Positions 32,758 to 41,956 of a stretch of DNA of 64,000 bases are shown here, piece after piece. Position numbers and translations under genes: made by a program. The notes below the pieces were generated by a model. That model saw only the letters and a program-made list of their open reading frames with translations. It was not told the DNA's origin and made no database searches. Position 1 is the first letter of the stretch, and each line of letters opens with the position of its first letter. This DNA is from SFWF01 sp045638145 (GTDB lineage Bacteria > Bacillota > Clostridia > Oscillospirales > Acutalibacteraceae): assembly GCA_045638145.1 (NCBI GenBank), contig JAZUAU010000024.1, positions 177,427 to 241,426 of the forward strand, read 5' to 3'.

Positions 32758-32813
32758 ACGTGTCGTAGGCACACCTAAATTCTGCATTATGCATTATGCA
32801 TTCTGCATTATAA
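32758..32813 (-). repeat. Half copy of the modular palindromic element
   Basis: On the minus strand a tandem ATGCAGAATGCATAATGC-type word is followed by TTTAGGTGTGCCTACGACAC. The full element at 44045-44211 has the same left half (GCAGAATTTAGGTGTG then a CTACG-loop hairpin). The right half is missing. The end-word supplies the last four codons and stop of the overlapping lipoprotein gene. Confidence 0.65.
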
Positions 32814-33399
32814 AGGTAATCTCCACTTCCCATTCAAATGGTGTGCCGAGACCCATTTGCTCTGCCATATAGCCGAGGTTGTTTAATGTGCTACCGAGAC
32901 CGTCGTTTGAATCATTTTTCTCAAAATTATATTTATCGTATACCCGTATTTTAAGATGATATGCGCCGTCCTGCTCGGTGGTGGCAATATCTACATAAGC
33001 CTTTCGGACCGAAAGCCATAGGTCGGGCTCTTCCCTTGTAAATTCAACCCACGTGTGTTTTGTGGTCAGACCGTTTTTATAGCTTTTTACGGCATCCTCT
33101 GCGAGAGCTTTAATTTTTGGGGAATTTTTCATAGCCACACTAATCGGGTCGCTCTCTTTAAAGGTTAGCTTTTGTCCCCCACCTCTGATCCAATGCTGCA
33201 GCATATAGTAAGATATGGGTAGCTCCTGTTTTACGCTTGTCTCGGCAGATTCGGTGTCGCTGCTTATATCGTTTGAGGTTGTGGTAAAAGCTTCGCTTGA
33301 AATCGGTGAATCAGATGAATTTTCGGGCATTTTACCCTCTTCTTTGCAGGAAGAGAGTAAAAAAACCGAGATAAGCAGCAGTATAATCAGTTTTTTCAT
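32794..33399 (-). CDS. Lipoprotein of unknown function
   Basis: About 201 residues with a signal peptide and lipobox LLSSC (Cys at about 18), a Ser/Thr/Glu-rich linker, then a soluble domain of about 135 residues (from ISYYMLQHWIRGGG) that I do not recognise. Its C terminus, ending IMQNA and the stop codon, comes from the repeat end-word at 32758-32813, so the element has probably replaced the original 3' end. GGGGAG lies 6 bases before the ATG at 33399. Confidence 0.75.
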   Translation of the reverse strand: MKKLIILLLISVFLLSSCKEEGKMPENSSDSPISSEAFTTTSNDISSDTESAETSVKQELPISYYMLQHWIRGGGQKLTFKESDPISVAMKNSPKIKALAEDAVKSYKNGLTTKHTWVEFTREEPDLWLSVRKAYVDIATTEQDGAYHLKIRVYDKYNFEKNDSNDGLGSTLNNLGYMAEQMGLGTPFEWEVEITFIMQNA

Positions 33400-33503
33400 C
33401 ACATTCTCCCCTTTCTGTTTTTATATTGGCATAAATTATTGATAAAATCAAGGATTTTTCTTCAACCCCCTTTTCCCCTTCACTTTTCCCTAAAATATTT
33501 CTA

Positions 33504-33532
33504 TTGAAAATACTTTAATTTTATATTATACT
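33504..33532 (+). promoter_or_regulatory. Promoter of the OppA-like lipoprotein gene
   Basis: TTGAAA, 17 bases, TATACT, 28 bases before the ATG at 33561. Confidence 0.7.
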
Positions 33533-33560
33533 ATTATTAATATTAATCATCGGTGGTAAA

Positions 33561-34994
33561 ATGAAGTTTTTCTTAAAATTATTATCCCTCTGCCTTGCCC
33601 TTTTAATGCTTATCTCGGTCGTGGGCTGCGGCAGTAATTCAGGCGATGCCTTTATATATTTCGAGCTTGACGAAAAGCCCTCTACCCTCGACCCTCAGCT
33701 TGTCTCAACGAGGGTGGAGACGGTAATTGTCCGCTCTATTTTCGATACTCTGCTTCGTTATAACGAGGACGGAGATATTGTGCCATCTGCCTGCACTGAT
33801 TACGAGATAGACGGGCTTACCTATACTTTTTATATTAAAGATGGTGCCAAATGGACAAACGGTGACGACCTGACGGCGTATGATTTTAAGTTTGGTATGG
33901 AGCGCGCACTCGACCCCGACCTCAAAGCTCCTGCCGTCGCAACCCTTAAGGCGGTGGACGGGATTTCTACCCCCGACAATAAGACCCTTGTTATCACCCT
34001 TTCGGAGTCTGACCCCGATTTTCTTCACACACTGACCACCCCCGTTTCTATGCCATGTAACGAGGAGTTTTTCGAGAAGGCAAAGGGTAGATACTGTCTT
34101 GAATTAGACTACACCCCCGCCTGCGGTTCATACTATATCAGAAAGTGGAACAATAAGGATAAATTCCTTATCCGCCTTGCAAAAAACCTTGACTACAAGG
34201 GAGATTTTGAGGCAAGAAATATGCGTGTTTACTTCACCTGTGATGAGCGAAGCAATCTGACAATGCTGGAGGAATCAGACACCGACTTTGCCTATTTATC
34301 GGCAGATGAGGCTAAAAATGCCGAAAAGGCTGGCATTCCGCTTTCGTCTTTAGAGAACAAAACGGGAATTTTATTAATAAATCCCGACCTGAATGAGAAT
34401 ATGCGAAAAGCCCTTTCCTGCTCAATCAAAAACGATGCCGAATATTATGAAAAGCTTTATGGGGTCAGGGTTGCCAATTCTATTGCGCCTGCCGTTTTAA
34501 AGCCCGCGAGCACCGATATTTCAGCCGACGAATATTACGACCTTGAAGCAGCCCGCACGAACTACGCTGCGGCACTGAAAACCGACCCTGCGAATTCTCT
34601 TGACGGAAAGAAGATTCTCTGCTACTCCTCCCCCGCTTCGGTCGCCGCCGCAAAGGCTGTTGCCGCCCATTGGCAGAAAAATCTCGGCGCATTTATTAAC
34701 ATTGAAGAGGTTTCCTCGATTTCCACCCTTAAATCAGCTTATGACAGCGGCAACTACACCCTTATCGTTATGCCTTTTTCAGCTTCCTTTAATCATACGG
34801 GGGTTTACCTCTCCCAATTTAATACCGATATGGCTACCATAGAGGGGGCAGAAAAGGAACTTATGACCGCTTCTTATTGCTATCCGTTATATAGCGAATC
34901 AAGCTTTACCGCCCATCTTTCTTATATAGAAAATGCGGATAAAATATCCTTTGGCGGTGTGCCCGACCTCGCCCTTGCAATTAAGGTACAATAA
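33561..34994 (+). CDS. Oligopeptide ABC transporter substrate-binding lipoprotein (SBP family 5)
   Basis: A 477-residue lipoprotein of the OppA/DppA family. Signal peptide with lipobox ISVVGC (Cys about 23), then the SBP_bac_5 start FELDEKPSTLDPQLVST and the typical DGLTYTFYIKDGAKWTNGDDLTAYDFKF. It should bind peptides or similar solutes outside the membrane. No permease or ATPase genes adjoin it, so it is an orphan that may serve a transporter encoded elsewhere. GGTGG lies 4 bases before the ATG. It is somewhat shorter than typical OppA (about 530-550 residues). Confidence 0.88.
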   Translation: MKFFLKLLSLCLALLMLISVVGCGSNSGDAFIYFELDEKPSTLDPQLVSTRVETVIVRSIFDTLLRYNEDGDIVPSACTDYEIDGLTYTFYIKDGAKWTNGDDLTAYDFKFGMERALDPDLKAPAVATLKAVDGISTPDNKTLVITLSESDPDFLHTLTTPVSMPCNEEFFEKAKGRYCLELDYTPACGSYYIRKWNNKDKFLIRLAKNLDYKGDFEARNMRVYFTCDERSNLTMLEESDTDFAYLSADEAKNAEKAGIPLSSLENKTGILLINPDLNENMRKALSCSIKNDAEYYEKLYGVRVANSIAPAVLKPASTDISADEYYDLEAARTNYAAALKTDPANSLDGKKILCYSSPASVAAAKAVAAHWQKNLGAFINIEEVSSISTLKSAYDSGNYTLIVMPFSASFNHTGVYLSQFNTDMATIEGAEKELMTASYCYPLYSESSFTAHLSYIENADKISFGGVPDLALAIKVQ

Positions 34995-35019
34995 TTTTAT
35001 AAAATATATAATTTAAAGA

Positions 35020-35056
35020 TTGACACGGGAGCCGTTTCGTGATATAATCTCCCGTG
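35020..35056 (+). promoter_or_regulatory. pyr operon promoter with straddling inverted repeat
   Basis: TTGACA (35020-35025), 17 bases, TATAAT (35043-35048): perfect consensus. Perfect 8-base inverted arms CACGGGAG (35024-35031) and CTCCCGTG (35049-35056) overlap the -35 box and flank the -10 box. The left arm lies upstream of the expected transcription start, so this cannot be an RNA hairpin of the main transcript; it looks like a DNA operator for an unknown repressor. Confidence 0.75.
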
Positions 35057-35058
35057 GT

Positions 35059-35179
35059 AAATCTTTAAGTGCGATACCGTGATATCGGCAAGATTTAGAA
35101 TATTTGAGTTTTTGATACCAACGAGGTATCGTATCTTCTTGTATGCAAATCTTGTCGAATAGACAGGATTTTTATTTTT
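35059..35179 (+). promoter_or_regulatory. pyr operon leader with transcription attenuator
   Basis: Three mutually exclusive pairings can be drawn. (1) AAATCTT (35059-35065) with AAGATTT (35090-35096), enclosing a small CGATA/TATCG hairpin. (2) Antiterminator CAAGATTT (35089-35096) with AAATCTTG (35147-35154). (3) Terminator AAATCTTGTC (35147-35156) with GACAGGATTT (35162-35171), followed by TTTATTTTT. A GATACC/GGTATC hairpin lies at 35114-35130. This is the layout of a pyr attenuator, although the loop does not visibly match the Bacillus PyrR-binding consensus. pyrC follows with AAGGAG in the leader end. Confidence 0.75.
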
Positions 35180-35194
35180 ATAAGGAGAACTAAA

Positions 35195-36403
35195 ATGACT
35201 CACGAGCTAAAAATAAACACTCTAAACTCAATGCAAGAAGCCCCCTTTGTTTCGTCATTCCTTGAAACCTTTGGCGGTAGTGTTTATAATTCTCCAGAAT
35301 ACGTGTTATTACCCGGTTTTTGCGATGTGCATGTGCACTTTCGTGAGCCGGGTTTTTGTTATAAAGAAACGGTAGAAACGGGCTCGAAGGCGGCGGCACA
35401 CGGCGGCTATACCGCAGTTTGCACAATGCCGAATCTAAACCCCGTGCCCGATTCAAAAGAGCATCTTGCCCTACAGCTTGAGGCTATTAAAAACGATGCC
35501 GTAATAAAGGTTTTCCCCTATGCCGCAATAACAGTTGGCGAAATGGGTGAAAAGCTTTCGGATATGGAGGGGCTCGCTCCCGACTGCATAGCCTTCTCGG
35601 ATGACGGTCGAGGTGTGCAGAGTGACGATATGATGAGGGCAGCAATGGAAAAGGCAAAGGCTCTCGGCAAGATGATTGTTGCCCATTGTGAGGTAAATGA
35701 GCTTCTTCGTGGCGGATATATCCATGACGGCGAGTATGCAAGACTCCACGGACACAGAGGAATCTGCAGTGAGAGTGAATGGAAGCAGATTGCAAGGGAT
35801 ATTGAGCTTGCAAAGGAAATCGGAATCCCCTACCACGTATGCCATATTTCAACAAAGGAAAGTGTCGAGATTATCCGCAAGGCTAAACGTGACGGTGTTG
35901 ACATTACCTGCGAAACGGGACCGCATTACCTGGTGCTTGATGACAGTATGCTGCAGGAAGACGGAAAGTGGAAAATGAATCCTCCCCTTCGCAGTAAGGC
36001 AGACCGCGAGGCTTTAATCGAGGGCATACTCGACGGAACAATCGATATGATTGCGACCGACCACGCTCCCCATTCTAAAGAGGAAAAATCAAGAGGTCTT
36101 GAAAAGAGTGCATTCGGAATTGTCGGTATCGAAACCGCATTCCAAACAATGTTTACCCACTTTGTTAAGACGGGAATTATAAGCCTCGAGCGACTAATCG
36201 AGCTTATGAGCACAAACCCTGCAAAAAGGTTTAGAATAAATATTCAAAATGACTTTTCGGTTTGGAAATTAGACGAGGAATTCACGGTAGACCCCGAAAA
36301 ATTCTTATCCAAAGGCAGAGCGACACCGTTCGAGGGCGAAAAGCTCTTTGGCAAATGCCTGCTCACTGTATCAGACGGAAAAACAGCATATAATGAAGAT
36401 TAA
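35195..36403 (+). CDS. pyrC: Dihydroorotase
   Basis: A 402-residue class I dihydroorotase closing carbamoyl-aspartate to dihydroorotate. Zinc ligands are visible in GFCDVHVHFREPG; further motifs are EVNELLRGG after AHC, HICHIST-type YHVCHISTKES, and MIATDHAPHS with the catalytic Asp. AAGGAG lies 8 bases before the ATG. It is the first gene of the pyr operon, directly under the attenuator. Confidence 0.96.
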   Translation: MTHELKINTLNSMQEAPFVSSFLETFGGSVYNSPEYVLLPGFCDVHVHFREPGFCYKETVETGSKAAAHGGYTAVCTMPNLNPVPDSKEHLALQLEAIKNDAVIKVFPYAAITVGEMGEKLSDMEGLAPDCIAFSDDGRGVQSDDMMRAAMEKAKALGKMIVAHCEVNELLRGGYIHDGEYARLHGHRGICSESEWKQIARDIELAKEIGIPYHVCHISTKESVEIIRKAKRDGVDITCETGPHYLVLDDSMLQEDGKWKMNPPLRSKADREALIEGILDGTIDMIATDHAPHSKEEKSRGLEKSAFGIVGIETAFQTMFTHFVKTGIISLERLIELMSTNPAKRFRINIQNDFSVWKLDEEFTVDPEKFLSKGRATPFEGEKLFGKCLLTVSDGKTAYNED

Positions 36404-36423
36404 AATATACGGAGGAAACAACA

Positions 36424-39400
36424 ATGGCAAAAAGAACAGATCTAAAGAAAATTCTTATTATCGGCTCAGGTCCGATTGTTATCGGTCAGGCGGCTGAGTT
36501 TGACTATGCAGGCACACAGGCTTGTCTTGCACTTAAAGAGGAGGGCTACGAGGTTGTACTTTGCAACTCTAACCCCGCAACCATTATGACCGATACCACC
36601 ATCGCAGACAAGGTTTATATGGAGCCTCTGACACTTGAATATATCGCAAAAATCCTCCGCTATGAGAGACCCGATGCAATTCTCCCCGGAATCGGCGGAC
36701 AGACGGGACTTAATCTTGCAATGCAGCTTGAGAAAAAGGGCATTTTAAAGGAGTGCGGAGTAGAGCTTCTTGGTACCTCAAGTGATAGTATCGAGCGCGC
36801 AGAGGACCGCGAGCTTTTCAAGGAGCTTTGCGAATCTATAGGCGAGCCTACAATCCCCTCTGAAATTACCTACAATCTTGACGAAGCAAAAGCTGCTGCA
36901 GGTCGCATCGGCTATCCCGTTGTTCTCCGTCCTGCCTTTACCCTCGGCGGTACGGGCGGCGGCTTTGCAAACAATGAAGCAGAGCTTATCGAAATCGGCA
37001 CAAACGCATTCAAGCTCTCCCCCGTTCATCAGGTCCTTATTGAAAAGAGTGTAAAGGGTTATAAGGAAATCGAGTTTGAGGTTATGCGTGACTCTAATGA
37101 CCACGCAATCACCATCTGCGGAATGGAAAATATCGACCCCGTTGGTGTTCACACCGGCGACTCCCTCGTTGTTGCGCCCATTATGACACTTTCCGACCAC
37201 GATTTAAAGATGCTGAACGATTCTGCAATCCGTCTTATTAAGGCACTCAAAATCGAGGGCGGCTGTAACGTTCAGTTTGCGCTTGACCCCCACTCCCCAC
37301 AGTATTATCTTATCCAGGTTAACCCCCGAGTTTCCCGTTCTTCTGCCCTCGCTTCAAAGGCTTCGGGCTATCCGATTGCACGCGTTACCGCAAAGATTGC
37401 CGTTGGTATGGCACTTGAGGATATCAAGATTGCAAACACCAATGCCGCATTCGAGCCTCAGCTCGACTATGTAATCGCAAAGCTTCCCCGCTTCCCCTTT
37501 GTTAAGTTCACAACCGCATCAAATCTCCTCGGTACACAGATGAAGGCTACGGGCGAGGTTATGGGAATCGGTTCTACCTTAGAGGAATGCTTACTCAAGG
37601 GCATCCGCTCGCTCGAGGTTGGTGTAAACCACCTTTATCATCACAAGTTTGATAATATGTCGGATGGTGAAATTCTCGACTATATAAAGGAATTCCGCGA
37701 TGACAATATCTTTGCTATTGCAGAGGTAATCTACCGCGGTGCTACCGTAGAGCAGATTCACGAAATTACAAAGATTACCCCCTTCTTCCTCGAGGCAATC
37801 AAGAGAATTATTGATATGGAAGAAACCCTCAAGGCTCATCCTTTCGAGCTCGAAACCCTAAAGGCGGCAAAGAAGATGGGCTTCTCGGACAAGTATGTTG
37901 CCAGAATGTGGAAGTGCGACGAGCTAGCCGTTTGGAATTTCAGAAAAGAAAACAACCTCTTCCCCGTATTCAGAATGGTTGACACCTGTCACACAGGCGC
38001 ATATATCCCCTATTTCTACTCGTCATACACCGGCGAAAACGCTTCGGTGCTTACAAATAAAAAGAAGATAGTAGTTCTCGGTGCTGGTCCTATCCGTATC
38101 GGCCAGGGCGTTGAGTTCGACTATTCAACAGTACACGCAGTTACCACAATTAAGAATTCGGGCTATGAGGCAATCATTATAAACAACAATCCCGAAACCG
38201 TTTCAACCGACTACACCACCGCTGACAAGCTTTATTTCGAGCCCCTCACTCCCGAGGACGTTATGAATATTATCGAGTTTGAAAAGCCTGAAGGCGTTGT
38301 AGCCTCCCTTGGCGGACAGACTGCCATAAACCTTGCAGAGCCGCTTCGTGCTCGCGGAGTTAAGATTATCGGTACCGATTGCGACGCTATCGAGCGTGCA
38401 GAAAACCGTGACAGCTTTGAGAAGATTTTAACCGAGCTCGGCATTCCTCAGCCGAAGGGCAAAGCCGTAACAAGCATTGAGGCAGGTGTTTCCACCGCCG
38501 CTGAAATCGGCTATCCCGTGCTAGTTCGCCCCTCCTTCGTGCTTGGCGGCCGCGCAATGCAGATTGTTGCAAACGAAGAACAGCTTCGCCACTACCTCAA
38601 AACCGCCGTTGAAATAGACGAGGACAAGCCGGTACTTGTTGACAAGTATATTCAGGGTAAAGAGGTTGAAGTTGACGCAATCTGCGACGGAAGAAATGTT
38701 TTCGTTCCCGGTATTATGGAGCTTGTAGAGCGTACAGGTATCCACTCGGGCGACTCAATTTCAGTTTACCCCACCTTCTCAATTTCCGATAAGGTAAAGG
38801 GCAAGATTTTACAGTATGCAAAGGCACTCGGAATCGGCATCGGCATAGTTGGTCTTTACAATATCCAGTTTATCGTTGACGACAAGGACGATGTTTATAT
38901 TATCGAGGTTAACCCCCGTTCTTCCCGTACCGTTCCCTTCCTTTCAAAGTCGACCGGCTATTCACTTGCAGATATTGCAACCGAGGTAATCCTTGGAAAG
39001 AGCCTCAAGGAGCTTGGAATTTTCGACCTGTACCCCGACGAGAAGGACCGCTGGTACGTAAAGGTGCCGGTATTCTCCTTCAACAAGCTTCGTGGACTTG
39101 ATGCTTACCTTTCCCCCGAAATGAAGTCTACGGGAGAAGCAATCGGCTATGACGACAAGCTCAACCGTGCTCTCTTCAAGGCTCTTCAGGCTTCGGGCAT
39201 GAAGGTACAGAACTACGGCACAGTTTTCGCAACCATTGCCGACAAGGACAAGGAGGAGGCTCTCCCCCTCATCCGCCGCTTCTACAACCTCGGCTTCAAC
39301 ATTGAGGCTACAAGCGGTACTGCTAAATTCTTAAAGGAAAACGGTATCCGCACCCACGTTCTGAAGAAATTACACGAGGACAGCGATGAGATTGCAGACG

Positions 39401-39597
39401 CTATCCGTCAGGGTCATATCGCCTACGTACTCAACACCCGTGATATTTCTTCAAGCGACCAGTTAAGTGACGGTGCAGAAATTAGAAAACTTGCTACAGA
39501 AAACAATGTTACCATCTTCACCGCACTAGACACCGTTAAGGTTCTCCTTGACGTACTCGAGGAAACCACACTCACAATTTCAACCATTGATGCTTAA
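36424..39597 (+). CDS. carB: Carbamoyl-phosphate synthase large subunit
   Basis: A full-length 1057-residue CarB that makes carbamoyl phosphate from bicarbonate, 2 ATP and ammonia. It has two homologous ATP-grasp halves, each starting with IIGSGPIVIGQAAEFDYAG / VLGAGPIRIGQGVEFDYS, each with NNPETVSTDY-type binding loops, and a C-terminal MGS-like allosteric domain (about 930-1057) that responds to UMP and ornithine in other bacteria. The glutaminase subunit gene carA, normally adjacent, is absent from the window. Confidence 0.97.
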   Translation: MAKRTDLKKILIIGSGPIVIGQAAEFDYAGTQACLALKEEGYEVVLCNSNPATIMTDTTIADKVYMEPLTLEYIAKILRYERPDAILPGIGGQTGLNLAMQLEKKGILKECGVELLGTSSDSIERAEDRELFKELCESIGEPTIPSEITYNLDEAKAAAGRIGYPVVLRPAFTLGGTGGGFANNEAELIEIGTNAFKLSPVHQVLIEKSVKGYKEIEFEVMRDSNDHAITICGMENIDPVGVHTGDSLVVAPIMTLSDHDLKMLNDSAIRLIKALKIEGGCNVQFALDPHSPQYYLIQVNPRVSRSSALASKASGYPIARVTAKIAVGMALEDIKIANTNAAFEPQLDYVIAKLPRFPFVKFTTASNLLGTQMKATGEVMGIGSTLEECLLKGIRSLEVGVNHLYHHKFDNMSDGEILDYIKEFRDDNIFAIAEVIYRGATVEQIHEITKITPFFLEAIKRIIDMEETLKAHPFELETLKAAKKMGFSDKYVARMWKCDELAVWNFRKENNLFPVFRMVDTCHTGAYIPYFYSSYTGENASVLTNKKKIVVLGAGPIRIGQGVEFDYSTVHAVTTIKNSGYEAIIINNNPETVSTDYTTADKLYFEPLTPEDVMNIIEFEKPEGVVASLGGQTAINLAEPLRARGVKIIGTDCDAIERAENRDSFEKILTELGIPQPKGKAVTSIEAGVSTAAEIGYPVLVRPSFVLGGRAMQIVANEEQLRHYLKTAVEIDEDKPVLVDKYIQGKEVEVDAICDGRNVFVPGIMELVERTGIHSGDSISVYPTFSISDKVKGKILQYAKALGIGIGIVGLYNIQFIVDDKDDVYIIEVNPRSSRTVPFLSKSTGYSLADIATEVILGKSLKELGIFDLYPDEKDRWYVKVPVFSFNKLRGLDAYLSPEMKSTGEAIGYDDKLNRALFKALQASGMKVQNYGTVFATIADKDKEEALPLIRRFYNLGFNIEATSGTAKFLKENGIRTHVLKKLHEDSDEIADAIRQGHIAYVLNTRDISSSDQLSDGAEIRKLATENNVTIFTALDTVKVLLDVLEETTLTISTIDA

Positions 39598-39608
39598 AGG
39601 TGCAGAAA

Positions 39609-40349
39609 ATGAAACAATCAATTTTCAAAGTTGAAACAAATAAAAAAATCGCAAAAGACGTTTTTGAAATGACACTTTCGGGCGACACTTCATGTATTAC
39701 CGCTACGGGTCAGTTTGTTAATATAAAACTCGACGGTATGTTCCTCCGCCGCCCCATTTCGGTTTGCGATTTTGATACTAACTTTTTAAAGCTTATATAT
39801 AAGGTCGTCGGCAAAGGCACCGAATATATGTCAACCCTCGAAAAGGGTGCCGAGCTTGATATTTTAACAGGTCTCGGCAACGGCTATGACACCGAAAAGA
39901 GCGGTAATAAGCCCCTCCTTATCGGCGGCGGTGTCGGTGTGCCTCCAATGTATGCCCTTGCTAAAAAGCTAATAAATGAGGGCAAAAAGGTATCGGTTAT
40001 CCTTGGCTTTAATTCCAAAGACGATCTCTTTTATGAGAATGAATTTAAGTCGCTCGGCTGCAGCGTATTCGTTGCAACCGCCGACGGTACATACGGCCAA
40101 AAAGGCTTTGTAACCGACTGTTTAGACTCTGTTGGCAACTACACCTATTTTTACACCTGCGGACCCGAGCCGATGTTAAAGGCACTTTATAAGACCACCG
40201 CAACATCGGGTCAGTTCAGCTTCGAGGAGCGAATGGGCTGTGGCTTCGGTGCTTGTATGGGCTGCTCTTGTAAAGTAATTACAGGCTATAAAAGAATTTG
40301 TAAAGAGGGCCCCGTGCTAGAAAAGGAGGAGATTTTATGGGAAGCTTAA
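39609..40349 (+). CDS. pyrK: Dihydroorotate dehydrogenase electron-transfer subunit
   Basis: A 246-residue iron-sulfur flavoprotein that passes electrons from PyrD to NAD+. The FAD domain contains FLRRPISVCD, the NAD-binding region has LLIGGGVGVPPMYALA, and the 2Fe-2S cluster Cys are in GCGFGACMGCSCKV with a later ICKEG. A GTG three codons earlier overlaps the AAAGGTG ribosome site, so ATG at 39609 is chosen. It overlaps the start of pyrD by 13 bases, as expected for subunits of one complex. Confidence 0.95.
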   Translation: MKQSIFKVETNKKIAKDVFEMTLSGDTSCITATGQFVNIKLDGMFLRRPISVCDFDTNFLKLIYKVVGKGTEYMSTLEKGAELDILTGLGNGYDTEKSGNKPLLIGGGVGVPPMYALAKKLINEGKKVSVILGFNSKDDLFYENEFKSLGCSVFVATADGTYGQKGFVTDCLDSVGNYTYFYTCGPEPMLKALYKTTATSGQFSFEERMGCGFGACMGCSCKVITGYKRICKEGPVLEKEEILWEA

Positions 40350-41248
40350 AGGTAAATCTTTGCGGAATTGAAATCGATAATCCCGTAATCCCTGCCTCGG
40401 GTACCTTTGGCTTCGGCTATGAATTTGCCGAGATTTACGATATAAACTGCCTCGGTACATTCTCATTCAAGGGTACGACACGAGACCCCCGTTTCGGAAA
40501 CCCCACCCCGAGAATTGCCGAATGTCCAAACGGAATGATTAACGCCGTTGGTCTTCAGAATCCCGGTGTTCAAAAGGTAATTTTGGAAGAATTACCCAAG
40601 CTTAAAAAGTGTTTCAATAAACCCGTTATGGCTAACGTCAGCGGCTTTTCGATAGAAGACTATGCCTACACCTGTGAAAAGCTTGACAAAGAGGAACAGG
40701 TTGGCTGGCTTGAGGTTAATATCAGCTGTCCTAACGTTCACGGTGGCGGTATGAGCTTTGGAACAAGCCCTGAAGCTGCGGCTGAAGTAACAAGAGCCGT
40801 AAAGGCAGTTACCACAAAGCCGGTAATTATTAAGTTATCCCCGAACGTTACCGATATAGTATCAATAGCAAAAGCCTCTGAAGAGGCAGGTGCAGACGGT
40901 ATCAGCCTTATAAATACACTGCTCGGAATGAGAATAGACCTAAAGACAAGACGCCCCGTTATCGCAAACAAAATGGGCGGCTTCTCGGGTCCTGCTATCT
41001 TCCCCGTTGCCGTTCGCATGGTATATCAAGTGGCAAATGCCGTAAACATTCCCGTTATCGGAATGGGCGGCGTATCATCGGCAGAGGACGTTATTGAAAT
41101 GATGCTTGCAGGAGCTACTGCGGTAGAAATCGGTGCGGCAAACCTTGTTGACCCTATGGCTTCGAAGAAAATTATCGAAGATTTACCGAGGGTTATGGAG
41201 AAATATGGAATTAATAATTTAAGTGATATAATAGGAGGAGTCAAATAA
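40337..41248 (+). CDS. pyrD: Dihydroorotate dehydrogenase, type 1B catalytic subunit
   Basis: A 303-residue FMN enzyme oxidising dihydroorotate to orotate. Signatures include NPVIPASGTFGFGYEF, the active-site Cys loop in LEVNISCPNVHGGG (type 1B uses Cys as base) and IPVIGMGGVSSAEDVIEM. With pyrK it forms the NAD-dependent heterotetramer typical of anaerobic Firmicutes. GGAGGAG precedes the ATG. Its TAA overlaps the ATG of pyrF. Confidence 0.96.
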   Translation: MGSLKVNLCGIEIDNPVIPASGTFGFGYEFAEIYDINCLGTFSFKGTTRDPRFGNPTPRIAECPNGMINAVGLQNPGVQKVILEELPKLKKCFNKPVMANVSGFSIEDYAYTCEKLDKEEQVGWLEVNISCPNVHGGGMSFGTSPEAAAEVTRAVKAVTTKPVIIKLSPNVTDIVSIAKASEEAGADGISLINTLLGMRIDLKTRRPVIANKMGGFSGPAIFPVAVRMVYQVANAVNIPVIGMGGVSSAEDVIEMMLAGATAVEIGAANLVDPMASKKIIEDLPRVMEKYGINNLSDIIGGVK

Positions 41249-41946
41249 TGGGTAAGGACGTAATTATCGCTTGCGATTTCGCGAGCAAGGAGGCTTGTCT
41301 TTCTTTCCTTGATAAATTCACCGGAAGAAAGCCCTTTGTTAAAATCGGTATGGAGCTTTTCTATGCAGAAGGACCCGAGATTGTAAGAGAGATTAAAAAG
41401 AGAGGTCACAAGATATTCCTCGACCTTAAACTCCACGATATCCCCAATACCGTTAAAAAGAGTATGTCGGTGCTTTCTCGCCTTGACGTTGATATGACAA
41501 ACCTTCACGCAGGCGGCACCGTTCGTATGATGGAAGCCGCTATCGAGGGTCTGACCCGAGAAGACGGCACACGCCCCATTCTTATCGCAGTTACTCAGCT
41601 TACCTCAACCGACCAGGAGGCTATGGGGAACGACCTGCTGATAAGAGAGCCTATCGACCGTGTGGTTATGCACTATGCCGCTAATGCTAAAAAGGCAGGA
41701 CTTGACGGTGTTGTTTGCTCTCCCCTTGAAGCAGGCAAGGTGCACGACACCTGCGGCAAGGACTTCGTAACAGTTACCCCCGGTGTTCGTTTTGCAGACG
41801 GAGATATCGGTGACCAGAAGCGCGTTATGACCCCTGCCGAGGCAAAGAAAATCGGCTCTGACTATATCGTAGTAGGCAGACCCATTACCGCCGCAGAAGA
41901 CCCGGTTGCAGCTTATGTGCGATGTGTAACAGAGTTTATCGGATAA
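41248..41946 (+). CDS. pyrF: Orotidine 5'-phosphate decarboxylase
   Basis: A 232-residue decarboxylase making UMP from OMP. The catalytic charged network is in KIFLDLKLHDIPNTVKKS (DxKxxD type) and the phosphate-binding end has DYIVVGRPITAAEDP. GGAGGAG lies 8 bases upstream; the ATG overlaps the pyrD stop by one base. Its last codons form one arm of a long perfect palindrome (41926-41956). Confidence 0.96.
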   Translation: MGKDVIIACDFASKEACLSFLDKFTGRKPFVKIGMELFYAEGPEIVREIKKRGHKIFLDLKLHDIPNTVKKSMSVLSRLDVDMTNLHAGGTVRMMEAAIEGLTREDGTRPILIAVTQLTSTDQEAMGNDLLIREPIDRVVMHYAANAKKAGLDGVVCSPLEAGKVHDTCGKDFVTVTPGVRFADGDIGDQKRVMTPAEAKKIGSDYIVVGRPITAAEDPVAAYVRCVTEFIG

Positions 41947-41956
41947 ACTCTGTTAC
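41926..41956 (+). repeat. Perfect 15-base inverted repeat over the pyrF stop codon
   Basis: Arms GTAACAGAGTTTATC (41926-41940) and GATAAACTCTGTTAC (41942-41956) around one base. The left arm codes the C terminus of pyrF. No T-run follows, so it is more likely an mRNA-end stabiliser or an insertion scar than a terminator. Confidence 0.7.
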
